Both the position numbers and the translations under genes were made by a program. A stretch of 64,000 bases of DNA from positions 1-64,000 of the forward strand of contig JBBQNJ010000001.1 of assembly GCA_038329845.1 (NCBI GenBank). Direction: 5' to 3'. Below are positions 8,089-16,580 of this stretch, piece after piece. The DNA is from JBBQNJ01 sp038329845 (lineage in GTDB: Bacteria; Planctomycetota; Phycisphaerae; Tepidisphaerales; Tepidisphaeraceae). Position 1 is the first letter of the stretch. Each line of letters starts with the position of its first letter. The notes below the pieces were generated by a model, which saw only the letters and a list, made by a program, of their open reading frames with translations, was not told the DNA's origin and did no database searches.

Positions 8089-11000
8089 GCCGGTTTGCCT
8101 CCGCGGGACCCGCCCCGCCCTTTCAGCGCCGCAGCAACGCGCTCGAGCCATTCGCCATTCGGCAGCGCGTACGGGCGAAATTTTTCCAGAACCCCCTGCT
8201 CTTCGCTGTAGGCCAGGGCGCGATGGAATCCCAGTTTATTTGCCGCCGGGGAATCGATCAGATTGCTCGAATCGTTGACGCTCATCTGGAAGAGGATGCG
8301 GTTGTCGAACTCGCGCATCAAATTGCGGTCGAGCGTGCGCTCGATGCTCGCGGGGGTGTCGGCCCAGGCGATCAGGTGCATTCCCAGATGCGGCCCCTCG
8401 CGCAGCAAATCGCCAAACTGCTTGTCCGGCTGGGGCTTTTTCTCTTCCGATGAATCCACGGAAAAGCTGAAGCTTTCTTCGCTTTTTCGCAAAACCCGGT
8501 AGCGCTGCAATCCGTAGATCAGCACGTAGACCGCCTGCTCGTCGCCGTGACCGTGTTCATCGGCCTGGCGGCGGGTGAGTTCCTCGGCCAATTCGTTGAT
8601 CGCCTCGGGCACGGCGCGATACTCGATGAACTTCACCTCGTGCGGAATCGCGCCGGCAACTTTTTCGAGCATCCCGGCCAGCGGCGAATCGGCGGGCGAG
8701 CCGTCGATCACCACAAAACGCGCCCGCTTCGGCGGCTGCTGCGCCGCCAAGCTCACGATCGCACCGGCCAGCAGCGCCATCGCCGCCTCGTCATGCTGGC
8801 CGACGATCAAGGCGTTGCTGCCGCTCTGACGGCGCAGGGGGATCGACGTGGCTTCCTTGATCGCCACCGGATCGCCGAGCCACGCCTGGGCGACGTTCAA
8901 TGATGCCGGCCACTCGGGCGCATCCAGCAGCGCCGCCAGCCGGCGATTGGCTTGGATCGAGGCCGGGGCGTTGCCCTCGAAGACGATCATCGGCTGATGC
9001 TCACCGACCGGGGCCGTCGCCGGATCGCGGTCGTGTGCATGAACCCGCTCGAGATACGTGTCGCGCTGGGCATCGCTCAGCCAGGAAACCTGGAAGGGGC
9101 TGTTGGCCTCGACCAGCCCGCCAGCGTCGTTGTAGATCGCCTCGCCAGGACGGCTCAGCAGCCGCGCAGCGCTGTTGCCGTCGCCGAGGATCAACTGCGA
9201 ATCGGCCTCACTGGTCTGGAGGGCGATGCGCACCGCCATCTGGCCGATGGTGCTTCGAGCCAGCCCACTGGTGCCCCCGATGGTTTGACTGCCCAACAGC
9301 ACGTGAATGCCGAACGCCCGGCCCTGTCGCACCAGCCGGTCCAGCAGCAGTCCGGCATCCTGGGCCAGCTTATCGTCTTCGCTGAAAAACTCCTGGAATT
9401 CGTCGATAATCAGCAGCGTGCGCGGCATGACCTGCCCGGAGGCGGCGCGGAACGATCCCAAATCCTGGACGCCGAACTTGCGATACAGCTCGCCGCGGTG
9501 GGTCAGCTCCGAATCCAGCCGTTGCAGGACGCTTAGCCCGAACTCGCGGTCGGACTCGACCGCCACCGCCCGCGCGTGGGGCAGCTCGTTGCTGGCGTAG
9601 GTCTTGAACTCCACGCCCTTCTTGAAGTCCACCAGGTAAAACTCAACCTGGTCCGGCGAGTACCACATCGCCAGGTTCGTCACCAGCACGTGCAGCAACG
9701 TCGATTTGCCCGAGCCGGTCTTGCCCGCGATCAACATGTGCTGGGCGACGCCCCGCCCCAGCTTCACCAATTGCAGCCGCGTGGCCCCCATCCGCCCCAC
9801 CGGTATCGTCAGTTCCGATGTCGAATCGGCGCTCCAAAACTTCCCGGCGGGCGGCGCGATCGTGTCGAACGGCACCTCGACCCGCTTGAGCTGCTTGGCT
9901 TCCTGCCCCACCAGGTCGAGGATGCGCGTCAAAAACGCCTCGTCCGGCGGCGGGTCCAGCTTCAGCGGAAACTGGCTGAACACCTCGTCGCGCCAGATGA
10001 ATTGCTCGCTCTTGCGCTGCAACGTCACGCTGTGCGCGATCAGATCATCGACCTCGCCGGACGGGACCGACTGGCGGGTGTCCTGCATCACCAGCGTGTA
10101 TACCCCGCAGCGGGCACCGGTGGTGGCGATGCTGCTCAGCCGCCGAAACGCATCGCCTTGAAACCCGACCGGGAAGTCGGCAATGATCAGGAACCGATAC
10201 GGCTCGGCCAACTCACCCGCCTGGGCGTTGTAGTCGTCGATCGTGTCGAATTCATTGCGGAGATATTTCTGGATCACCGTCTCCATGTGCTCGGTGAGGT
10301 TCTCGAGGCGCTGCTCGATATGCTCGGATTCGGTCCAGATGCGCCCGCCCACCAGCGATTCATCATGATCGGCCAAGTGCATGAATCCGGCGAAATTCTG
10401 GCCCAATCCCACCGGATCGATGATCGTGAAGCGTACCCGCCCGGGAGGAAGCTGCGTCAGCAGCCGAGTCATGACCATTTGCAGCGTCGCGATCGCCTGC
10501 GCCCGTCCGGGTCGATCGGTCTGGATCAGCAGCGATGCCTGCCGCGGAAATCCCAACGTCGCCGCCATCGTCAATGGCGGCGGCAGCGGCAGCTTCACTT
10601 CTCCGGCATCGGGCACGGCGGCGGCGATGCGACGAAGGTCCACCTCCAGTTCGCCGAAACGTATGCTCGAGACGAACCGGCGCGGGGGCGTCCACTGCCG
10701 CCACGAATCATCATCCCACCCCGGCGCTGATTCAGCGTCCGATTCGCTCAGGGGCGTCTGGATCCGCGCCAGCCCCTCGCGCAGACGATGTTCCAGCGCC
10801 TTGCGCGACTCGACATACAGCCGCTCGGCCTCGGCCAGGTCGTGGGCGCGGCGATCCTCCCCCACCCGTGTCGCGTCGGCGCGGCGCTTTTCGACATCGG
10901 CCTTTACCTGCTGATGCCAGGCTTCAAGCTCGGCAACCTGCGACCGGTGCTGCTCCTCGATGCGCGGTGCCTGCGCCCCATATTCCCCCTGACCCGTGGC

Positions 11001-12089
11001 CAGCGCCTGATCCCGACGATGTTGCGCCGCAGCGCGGATCGGCTGGAGTTTTTCCTTGATCGCCGACACCTCCGCCTCGCGCGCCGCGCCGGCGTCGGCG
11101 AGCCGACGCTCCAGTTCTTTAAGCGATCGATCGAGTTGCCGCTCCGACGCCTCGTCCGCCGCGTCGATGCTCGCGGTAAGCGGAACGTACGCCTCGTCGA
11201 GGTGGCGCTTGCCCACGATCCGCAGCACCCACGTCGCGGCCAGCACCAGCAGGAGCATGACCCCCGCCGAGATCCCCGTGGCCTTGGGGTTGAGGATTGC
11301 CGATCCAGTCAGAAACTGCGCCAAGGCACCGGCGATGACGATCAACAGAAATCCGACCCCCCAAGGGGTGGCGCCGACGAGTGAATTGGGAACTTTCAGT
11401 GCCGCCAGATGCGCCAGCGACTCTTCGGCCGCCTGCTTCCGCCCGGCGTAATCGGCAGGCTCGTCGGACGAGGCGGGTTCAGCGCCGCTCGCGGCCTGCT
11501 GTCGCGGCGGGGGCGCCGGCATATCCGTCGGCAGCAACCCGTACACCTGCAAGCGATGCAGCACCCGGGTACGCAGATCCTCCAGTTCCGCCAACTGCGT
11601 TTCGCGCAGTTCCTTGGCCTTACGCCGCTCGGCCCGCACCTGGTTCTGGGTTCCCTCCAAGACGCTGTCGGCCAGCCATACCACCTGCTCGAACTTCTGC
11701 TTCACATCGCGCTCGACCGCGTCGCGGTCATGGTCGATCTGGCGGCGAAGCGATTCCTGCGACCCCGCCAGCGAGCGGGTCTGCTGCTGATGTTGAGCCT
11801 CGATCTCCCCGGCCCGCTGATCGTGCTTGGACTGAATCTGCTCCTGGTGTTGACGATAGCGCTCCTCGGCCTGCCACATCGCCCGCTGCTGGGCTTTTTG
11901 CGCATTCTCGAGATCGGCGGTGCGGCGCTTTTCGATCTGCGCCTCGGTCGCGGCGCAATCGGTCGCCAACGCCGTCAGATCGCGCAGCGCCGCCCGCTGG
12001 GCCTCTCGCGGGGCGATCGGTTCGGCGGCGCGCGCCGGTGCCGAGGCGATCACCGGAACGGTTGTGGCAAGCGGATCGGTCGTGGGCAT
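8085..12089 (-). CDS. FtsK/EccC-like type VII secretion ATPase with coiled coils
   Basis: A 1334-aa membrane ATPase. Residues about 50-180 and 310-470 are charged, Gln/Glu/Arg-rich coiled coils flanking two membrane helices near 242-258 and 268-288. Three FtsK/SpoIIIE-like modules follow: one from about 505 without a Walker A, a central one with intact GKTGSGKST near 788 and FYLVDFKKGVEF, and a third near 1090 where the loop is degenerate (VGQHDEAAM). Three tandem modules are the hallmark of EccC/EssC motors that export WXG100 proteins, but here the complete P-loop is in the middle module. A WXG100 gene lies in the same cluster. The frame opens at 12179; ATG 12089 is preferred because a -10 (TATACT) sits about 36 nt upstream. 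Confidence 0.88.
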   Translation of the reverse strand: MPTTDPLATTVPVIASAPARAAEPIAPREAQRAALRDLTALATDCAATEAQIEKRRTADLENAQKAQQRAMWQAEERYRQHQEQIQSKHDQRAGEIEAQHQQQTRSLAGSQESLRRQIDHDRDAVERDVKQKFEQVVWLADSVLEGTQNQVRAERRKAKELRETQLAELEDLRTRVLHRLQVYGLLPTDMPAPPPRQQAASGAEPASSDEPADYAGRKQAAEESLAHLAALKVPNSLVGATPWGVGFLLIVIAGALAQFLTGSAILNPKATGISAGVMLLLVLAATWVLRIVGKRHLDEAYVPLTASIDAADEASERQLDRSLKELERRLADAGAAREAEVSAIKEKLQPIRAAAQHRRDQALATGQGEYGAQAPRIEEQHRSQVAELEAWHQQVKADVEKRRADATRVGEDRRAHDLAEAERLYVESRKALEHRLREGLARIQTPLSESDAESAPGWDDDSWRQWTPPRRFVSSIRFGELEVDLRRIAAAVPDAGEVKLPLPPPLTMAATLGFPRQASLLIQTDRPGRAQAIATLQMVMTRLLTQLPPGRVRFTIIDPVGLGQNFAGFMHLADHDESLVGGRIWTESEHIEQRLENLTEHMETVIQKYLRNEFDTIDDYNAQAGELAEPYRFLIIADFPVGFQGDAFRRLSSIATTGARCGVYTLVMQDTRQSVPSGEVDDLIAHSVTLQRKSEQFIWRDEVFSQFPLKLDPPPDEAFLTRILDLVGQEAKQLKRVEVPFDTIAPPAGKFWSADSTSELTIPVGRMGATRLQLVKLGRGVAQHMLIAGKTGSGKSTLLHVLVTNLAMWYSPDQVEFYLVDFKKGVEFKTYASNELPHARAVAVESDREFGLSVLQRLDSELTHRGELYRKFGVQDLGSFRAASGQVMPRTLLIIDEFQEFFSEDDKLAQDAGLLLDRLVRQGRAFGIHVLLGSQTIGGTSGLARSTIGQMAVRIALQTSEADSQLILGDGNSAARLLSRPGEAIYNDAGGLVEANSPFQVSWLSDAQRDTYLERVHAHDRDPATAPVGEHQPMIVFEGNAPASIQANRRLAALLDAPEWPASLNVAQAWLGDPVAIKEATSIPLRRQSGSNALIVGQHDEAAMALLAGAIVSLAAQQPPKRARFVVIDGSPADSPLAGMLEKVAGAIPHEVKFIEYRAVPEAINELAEELTRRQADEHGHGDEQAVYVLIYGLQRYRVLRKSEESFSFSVDSSEEKKPQPDKQFGDLLREGPHLGMHLIAWADTPASIERTLDRNLMREFDNRILFQMSVNDSSNLIDSPAANKLGFHRALAYSEEQGVLEKFRPYALPNGEWLERVAAALKGRGGSRGGKPA

Positions 12090-12125
12090 TCGTTTATCGC
12101 CAGGAGGGTAATCTTCGCTCGTTCG

Positions 12126-12131
12126 AGTATA
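12126..12131 (-). promoter_or_regulatory. -10-like TATACT upstream of FtsK-like gene
   Basis: TATACT on the minus strand, about 36 nt before ATG 12089, would give a 5' leader of roughly 30 nt. It implies that the ATPase can be transcribed separately from the genes upstream. No clear -35. Confidence 0.4.
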
Positions 12132-12191
12132 GGTTCGACGCCCCTGCCTCGCCCCTTGGTCCACCCGGCCGCGCTGCAAATCTCCCCGTCG

Positions 12192-12404
12192 CTAAGTGCA
12201 TTCGCGCTTTACCTGGTTGAGCAGGATCGCCATGTGGTCCATCGCCGCCACCGCCGAACGCATATCCCGCTCGAGCGGTTCGAGATGATCCTGCTCGAAC
12301 CCCTTGGCGATCGCATCGTCCCACTGCCCGCGGGTTTCGGCCCAGCGAAACATCAGGTCCTTCATGATCTTGGCCAGTTGTCCACGTCCTTCGTATACAC
12401 CCAT
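12192..12404 (-). CDS. small helical protein of the type VII-like cluster
   Basis: A 70-aa, predicted all-helical protein (MGVYEGRGQLAK, then Trp/Met-rich helices, ending KRECT). I do not recognise a family. It is soluble, with no signal or membrane segment. GAGGTG, 6 nt before the ATG, overlaps the stop of the upstream coiled-coil gene 9 bp away, so the two are co-translated. Its size and position between a WXG100-type helical protein and the ATPase suggest a chaperone, adaptor or substrate of the secretion system; this is inference from context. Confidence 0.65.
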   Translation of the reverse strand: MGVYEGRGQLAKIMKDLMFRWAETRGQWDDAIAKGFEQDHLEPLERDMRSAVAAMDHMAILLNQVKRECT

Positions 12405-12413
12405 GGATTCACC

Positions 12414-13499
12414 TCAGCCGGCCGTCGGGTCCGGGGCTGCCTCGCCAAGAACATCCACGCCGCGCGGATCATAGACCGCCACCAGTCCCTCGGCACCCAC
12501 AACCGCGATCCAGCCGCGCTGCAAACGCAGAATGTCGCGCAAATCGGGTCGAACCGCAAGCAAATCTCTTGCCTTGATCGCCCGGACCTCCTCGGGCGCT
12601 ACCCGCGAATCCAACTGCGCCGGCTCGCACGGCGCGAAAAACCAGCCGGCGCCGGTATGCTCGGCGAAAATCCATGCCGCATCGGCGATCCCCTCGGTGA
12701 GAAAAACCTTGTCTTCGTTGTCGATCGGCAGCCCGCCGGCAGGCAGCCGCGCCCGATCCTCGGTCGACAATCGCCGAACCTTCCACTTTTCACCCGGCGC
12801 GAATCCCGGCGAGGCGTTGACCAGCGCCGCCGGATCAGGCGTGCGAAAATGCAGCACCTCGGGCGCTGGCACCTCGGTGTTGGCCTCGGCGTCGGGCGAA
12901 TCCGCGGGCACGGTTGGCGGCATCTGCCCGGTGGCCCGGGCCATGGAATCGAAATCAGGCAGCGGCGCCGACGTGGTGCCGGCCTCGCTGGGCGCCCCGA
13001 CCTCGACCGCCGCGGGGCCGAGGCTCAGGTAGGCTTCGATCTGCTGCACCAACCGATCCAGCTTCGATATCGCAAGGGGGACATCCGACTGCGCCGCCGT
13101 GGCGAAACGCGAGACCTGCCCCTTATACAGATCCATCTCCTTGGACAAGATTCGCTCGTACTTTCGCGTCGCCGTGAGCTTGCCCTGCGCCTCTTCCAGC
13201 CGGCGCTTGGCCATGGCGACGGCCTTTTCCTCTTCGACCGCCGAGGGGGTGCGTCCGCTGGAATCCTTGAACACGCGTTTTTGCCGCAGCGCCTCCTGGG
13301 CTCGGCCCAACAGTTCCTGGCGCTTTCGTACTTGCCCGGCCCAAACGGTGGGGGCCTCGGTCTCAAGCCAAGTGAGAGTGCGCGACACCTCCCCCTCGGC
13401 GTCCGCCAAGGCTACGTTGGCCGCCTCGGCGAATTTGATCAGCACAATCTTGAACGCCCGCAGGGCATCGACCGACTCAACCCGAGCGACTTTGGCCAT
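12414..13499 (-). CDS. coiled-coil protein of the type VII-like cluster
   Basis: A 361-aa protein whose first 200 residues are long amphipathic helices (for example AVEEEKAVAMAKRRLEEAQ), followed by a Pro/Ala-rich linker (about 200-255) and a compact C-terminal domain rich in Trp and acidic residues. No signal peptide. The helical front half is reminiscent of WXG/LXG-type secreted proteins, but I see no clear LXG motif. A -10-like TACACT lies 17 nt upstream of the ATG. It is tightly linked to the small protein and the FtsK-like ATPase, so a role as substrate or structural part of that machine is plausible but unproven. Confidence 0.65.
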   Translation of the reverse strand: MAKVARVESVDALRAFKIVLIKFAEAANVALADAEGEVSRTLTWLETEAPTVWAGQVRKRQELLGRAQEALRQKRVFKDSSGRTPSAVEEEKAVAMAKRRLEEAQGKLTATRKYERILSKEMDLYKGQVSRFATAAQSDVPLAISKLDRLVQQIEAYLSLGPAAVEVGAPSEAGTTSAPLPDFDSMARATGQMPPTVPADSPDAEANTEVPAPEVLHFRTPDPAALVNASPGFAPGEKWKVRRLSTEDRARLPAGGLPIDNEDKVFLTEGIADAAWIFAEHTGAGWFFAPCEPAQLDSRVAPEEVRAIKARDLLAVRPDLRDILRLQRGWIAVVGAEGLVAVYDPRGVDVLGEAAPDPTAG

Positions 13500-13542
13500 G
13501 GTAATGCCGTGTGGTAAGTGTAAAGTTAAAGACGCATCCCTT

Positions 13543-13710
13543 TCATTCCTTCGTGCCCTCGGCCCTTTTCGGGCAAAGGCTCTGGGGCGCGATGACGAAC
13601 ACCGCTTGATCCCGCAGCGTCAACATTCGCAGGGCATCGAGCGCTGGCTGACGGTGAGGACTGCCAATTTGAGCGAGTCGAAGGGGAATGTTGATGTCAA
13701 CGAGGATCAT
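13543..13710 (-). pseudogene. truncated PIN-domain toxin
   Basis: From ATG 13710 the product begins MILVDINIPLRLAQIG and continues HRQPALDALRML and FVIAPQSL, which match the first ~45 residues of VapC/PIN ribonucleases including the first catalytic Asp. It then runs into unrelated sequence and stops at 55 aa, lacking the other acidic active-site residues of a ~130-aa PIN domain. It overlaps the end of the antitoxin gene by 14 bp, as in working modules. A decayed toxin. Confidence 0.55.
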
Positions 13711-13915
13711 CCACGGTGCCGCCATAAATGTCCTCCCGATCATCATTCACCTGGTGCTGGACAGGCGCGTGAGCCTCGGCCCAGGCGCGAAGGCTGGTTA
13801 GCCACGGATTACCGTCCTGCTCATCGTCCAGGACGATGATGCGCACCCTGCGCCCATGCAAATCCGGGCGCTTCACCAGATCATCCCAATCGCCTTGAAT
13901 CACAACCTGCGACAT
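13697..13915 (-). CDS. antitoxin partner of the truncated PIN toxin
   Basis: A 72-aa acidic protein. The N-terminal half (VVIQGDWDDLV, GRRVRIIVLDD) resembles small planctomycete/cyanobacterial antitoxin-like proteins that precede PIN genes, and the C-terminus is disordered and acidic. It ends inside the start of the toxin remnant. Since the toxin is broken, this gene may be a leftover. Antitoxin identity rests mainly on the arrangement. Confidence 0.5.
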   Translation of the reverse strand: MSQVVIQGDWDDLVKRPDLHGRRVRIIVLDDEQDGNPWLTSLRAWAEAHAPVQHQVNDDREDIYGGTVDDPR

Positions 13916-13928
13916 CAGCCCCCTCGAT

Positions 13929-14201
13929 CTATCTTGCCTTCAAATAGTCCTCAATCAACGTCGCCTTCTTCGTCAGGAACTGCACATGCTGGTGCGACGC
14001 TTCCATAAAGAGGCCCAGGGCCTTGACGGTTTGCTCGAAGGCCTCGGAGAACTTTCGCTGTTCCTGGTCGCGCCAGGTGGCTTCCAGGCCGCGAAGTTTG
14101 CCGTGGATGCTGGACATCAATCCTTGTAGATCGTTGTTAAAACGGTTGAGATCTGCCGCGAAACGGCGAAGTTCTCCTGGATCGACGCTGGCTTTTCCCA
14201 T
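13929..14201 (-). CDS. WXG100-family protein
   Basis: A 90-aa helical-hairpin protein of the ESAT-6/WXG100 type, exported by type VII systems. Two helices flank a turn at residues about 39-46 (LEATWRDQEQRKF), where Trp-Arg-Asp replaces the classic W-x-G; this variant is common outside Gram-positives. It is followed by FSEAFEQTVKAL, the typical second helix. No signal peptide. GGGAG precedes the ATG by about 10 nt. It heads the minus-strand cluster leading to the FtsK/EccC-like ATPase, and is separated from the coiled-coil gene by the small toxin-antitoxin insertion. Confidence 0.8.
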   Translation of the reverse strand: MGKASVDPGELRRFAADLNRFNNDLQGLMSSIHGKLRGLEATWRDQEQRKFSEAFEQTVKALGLFMEASHQHVQFLTKKATLIEDYLKAR

Positions 14202-14403
14202 GGACGGTTGCTCCCTGGCGCGTTAAGCGGGTCGGACAGTTTGCGAGCGGCGCACGCTGCGCTTATACTCGCAGACTCGCGATTTTACAGCGGCGGGTTG
14301 TCCGCCGCATCGCCACCGTTGGTTCGCCGGCATCGCGCGGTGCGTCGGCGTACTTCACTTTTCATCGGACCGCGCACAATCAAAGGATAGGCAAGTCGTT
14401 GTC

Positions 14404-14429
14404 GCCGGGCGGGGTTCGACCCCGCCGGC
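14404..14429 (+). promoter_or_regulatory. strong GC hairpin in the rpsA leader
   Basis: GCCGGGCGGGGT (14404-14415) pairs with ACCCCGCCGGC (14419-14429) around a TTCGA apex, with one bulged G. It lies 26 nt before the rpsA start codon and could act in S1 autoregulation. The apex resembles a tRNA T-arm but no tRNA is present. Confidence 0.45.
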
Positions 14430-14455
14430 CGCCCCGAGACTGCCGCAACAGCTTC

Positions 14456-16219
14456 ATGGTCGATTTTAATCTCATCAATTCCCTGGGCGATCTCGACGGC
14501 GACGTCGAATCCGCCGTCGCCACCGCGCTGGGCGACGCCGCCAATGACCTCAACCAGCTTGTCAAGCAGGACGAGGTTCAGGATTTCACGCCCGGGGCAA
14601 TCATCAAGGGACGCATCAGCTCGACGGTCGGCGACGATTTCGTCGTCGAACTGGGGCTGAAGAGCGAAGGCGTGCTAGACCGCAACGAGTTCGACGAACC
14701 GGAGAATGTTCAAGTCGGGCTGGAAGTGCGGGTGCTTCTCGAGGATGTCGAAGGCGACACCGGGTTGGTGAAGATCAGCAAGCGAAAGGCTGACCGGATC
14801 ATCAACTGGGAAGCGATCATGAAGAGCAAGAAAGAGAACGACCCGGTCTCCGGCAAGGTCACCAAGAAGATCAAGGGCGGACTGCTGGTGGACATCGGCG
14901 TGCCGGTCTTCCTTCCGGCCAGCCAGGTCGATATCCGACGTCCGGGCGAGATTTCCGACTGGATCGGTCGCCATATCGACGCGGTGATTCTCAAGATCGA
15001 CGAAGAGCGGCGGAACATCGTTATCTCCCGGCGAAAGCTCATCGAGCAGCAGCGCGAGGAAATGAAGAAGAACACGATGGATGCGCTGGAACTCAACCAG
15101 GTGCGCAAGGGGACGGTCAAGAACATCGCCGACTTCGGCGCGTTCATCGACCTCGGCGGGATCGACGGGCTGCTGCACATTACCGACATGTCCTGGGGAC
15201 GGATCAATCACCCATCCGACATGCTCAAGATCGACCAGGAGATCGAAGTCAAGGTGCTGTCGATTGACAAGGACAAGGAGAAGATCGCGCTGGGCCTGAA
15301 GCAGAAGGACGCCAGCCCATGGGAGAACATCGAGTCCAAGTACCCGGTCGGTTCGGTCCACGAAGCGTCGGTGGTCAACATCATGTCCTACGGCGCGTTC
15401 TGCAAGCTGGAAGAAGGCGTCGAGGGGCTGGTGCATATCTCCGAGATGAGCTGGACCAAGCGAATCAACCACCCGTCGGAGGTGGTCGCCGCCGACCAGA
15501 AGGTCAAGGTCAAGGTTCTCGAGATCAACAAGGACAAACAGGAAATCTCCCTGGGGATGAAGCAGGTCGAGGAAAACCCCTGGGAGCGCGTGGCCGAGAA
15601 GTACCCCCCCGGTTCGGTGGTGGGCGGCAAGGTGCGCAACATCGCCAACTATGGCGCGTTCATCGAGATCGAAGAAGGGATCGACGGGCTGCTGCACGTG
15701 TCGGACTTGTCATGGACCAAGAAGATCGGCCACCCGTCGGAGGTTCTCAAGAAAGGCGAGGACATCCAGGCCGTGGTCCTATCGGTGGACCAGGAAAAAC
15801 AGCGCATCGCGCTGGGCCTCAAGCAGATGCAGGAAGACCCCTGGCAGACGGTGATCCCCACCAACTATCGCCCGGGGCAGGTCGTCATCGGGCATGTGAC
15901 GAAGATCGCCAACTTCGGCGTGTTCGTCGAACTCGAGCCGGGACTCGAAGGGCTGCTGCATATCTCGGAAATCTCCGATCAGAAGATCGAGAAGCCCGAG
16001 GAAGCCTTGAAGATCGGCCAGGAAGTCCATGTGAAGATCCTGCGCGTCGATGCCGACGAGCGCAAGATCGGGCTGTCGCTCAAGCGTGCCCAGTGGCAGA
16101 CCGAGCAGGACACCCGCGAGGAGCAGCGCCGCGAGCGGACCGACCGCCGAGGGCTTCGCGGCGGCCTGGAAGGCCCCGAGCAGTCCAGCGGGCTGGGCGA
16201 TCTGAAGTTCGACAAGTAA
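14456..16219 (+). CDS. rpsA: 30S ribosomal protein S1
   Basis: Binds mRNA at the ribosome and helps initiation. The 587-aa protein has six S1 (OB-fold) repeats; repeats 3-6 are the most regular, with the signatures KNIADFGAFID, VNIMSYGAFCK, RNIANYGAFIE and TKIANFGVFVE, each followed by GLLH(I/V)(S/T). ATG 14456 (MVDFNLINSL) is the likely start; an earlier in-frame GTG/TTG would add residues encoded by the leader hairpin. Six repeats is the length found in Proteobacteria and Planctomycetes. A strong hairpin terminator follows the stop. Confidence 0.96.
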   Translation: MVDFNLINSLGDLDGDVESAVATALGDAANDLNQLVKQDEVQDFTPGAIIKGRISSTVGDDFVVELGLKSEGVLDRNEFDEPENVQVGLEVRVLLEDVEGDTGLVKISKRKADRIINWEAIMKSKKENDPVSGKVTKKIKGGLLVDIGVPVFLPASQVDIRRPGEISDWIGRHIDAVILKIDEERRNIVISRRKLIEQQREEMKKNTMDALELNQVRKGTVKNIADFGAFIDLGGIDGLLHITDMSWGRINHPSDMLKIDQEIEVKVLSIDKDKEKIALGLKQKDASPWENIESKYPVGSVHEASVVNIMSYGAFCKLEEGVEGLVHISEMSWTKRINHPSEVVAADQKVKVKVLEINKDKQEISLGMKQVEENPWERVAEKYPPGSVVGGKVRNIANYGAFIEIEEGIDGLLHVSDLSWTKKIGHPSEVLKKGEDIQAVVLSVDQEKQRIALGLKQMQEDPWQTVIPTNYRPGQVVIGHVTKIANFGVFVELEPGLEGLLHISEISDQKIEKPEEALKIGQEVHVKILRVDADERKIGLSLKRAQWQTEQDTREEQRRERTDRRGLRGGLEGPEQSSGLGDLKFDK

Positions 16220-16255
16220 TCGCCGAACGGGGCCCTCCCAAGTCGGCCGGAATCA

Positions 16256-16299
16256 AACACCGCGAGCGAGTCGCCGAAAGGCAACTCGCTCGCGGTGTT
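16256..16299 (+). terminator. rpsA terminator hairpin
   Basis: A perfect 16-bp stem (AACACCGCGAGCGAGT with its complement) with a 12-nt loop begins 37 nt after the rpsA stop, followed by ATTT. The T-run is weak. Confidence 0.75.
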
Positions 16300-16309
16300 A
16301 TTTCGCCTG

Positions 16310-16560
16310 AACTGCAACGCCATCCCGAGACGGCATCGCGGCACCATCACGCAACGGCATCGGCGCGACGGCATCCCGTAAGGGCATCGCGGCACCATTC
16401 GGCGGCACCATCACGCAACGGCATCGACCGCATCCCCAGACGCCATCCCGCAAAGGGCACCCCCAGACTCTATCCCGCAAGGGCATCCCCAGACGGCATC
16501 CCGCAAGGGCATCCGGCGACGGGATCGCCGCAACGCGATCCCGCGCCGCAGCCGATCGTC
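16310..16560. repeat. degenerate short repeats of CATCCCGCAAGGG type
   Basis: About ten imperfect copies of a unit like GGCATCCCGCAAGGGCAT and variants (CATCACGCAACGGCATC) fill this stretch between the rpsA terminator and the next gene. No coding signal. Confidence 0.65.
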
Positions 16561-16580
16561 GCTGGGATCGCTCGCGCAGG

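Noticed and set aside
11409..13517. 702-codon plus-strand frame opposite the FtsK-like and coiled-coil genes
   Set aside because: Shadow of the minus-strand genes; no domain in the translation.
13929..14201. Absence of WXG taken as evidence against WXG100
   Set aside because: The Gly is replaced by Asp (W-R-D), but size, two-helix pattern and neighbour ATPase fit the family.
14404..14460. tRNA or tmRNA 3' end (GGGGTTCGACCCC looks like a T-arm)
   Set aside because: No matching acceptor 5' strand, D-arm or anticodon arm lies upstream, and no CCA follows.
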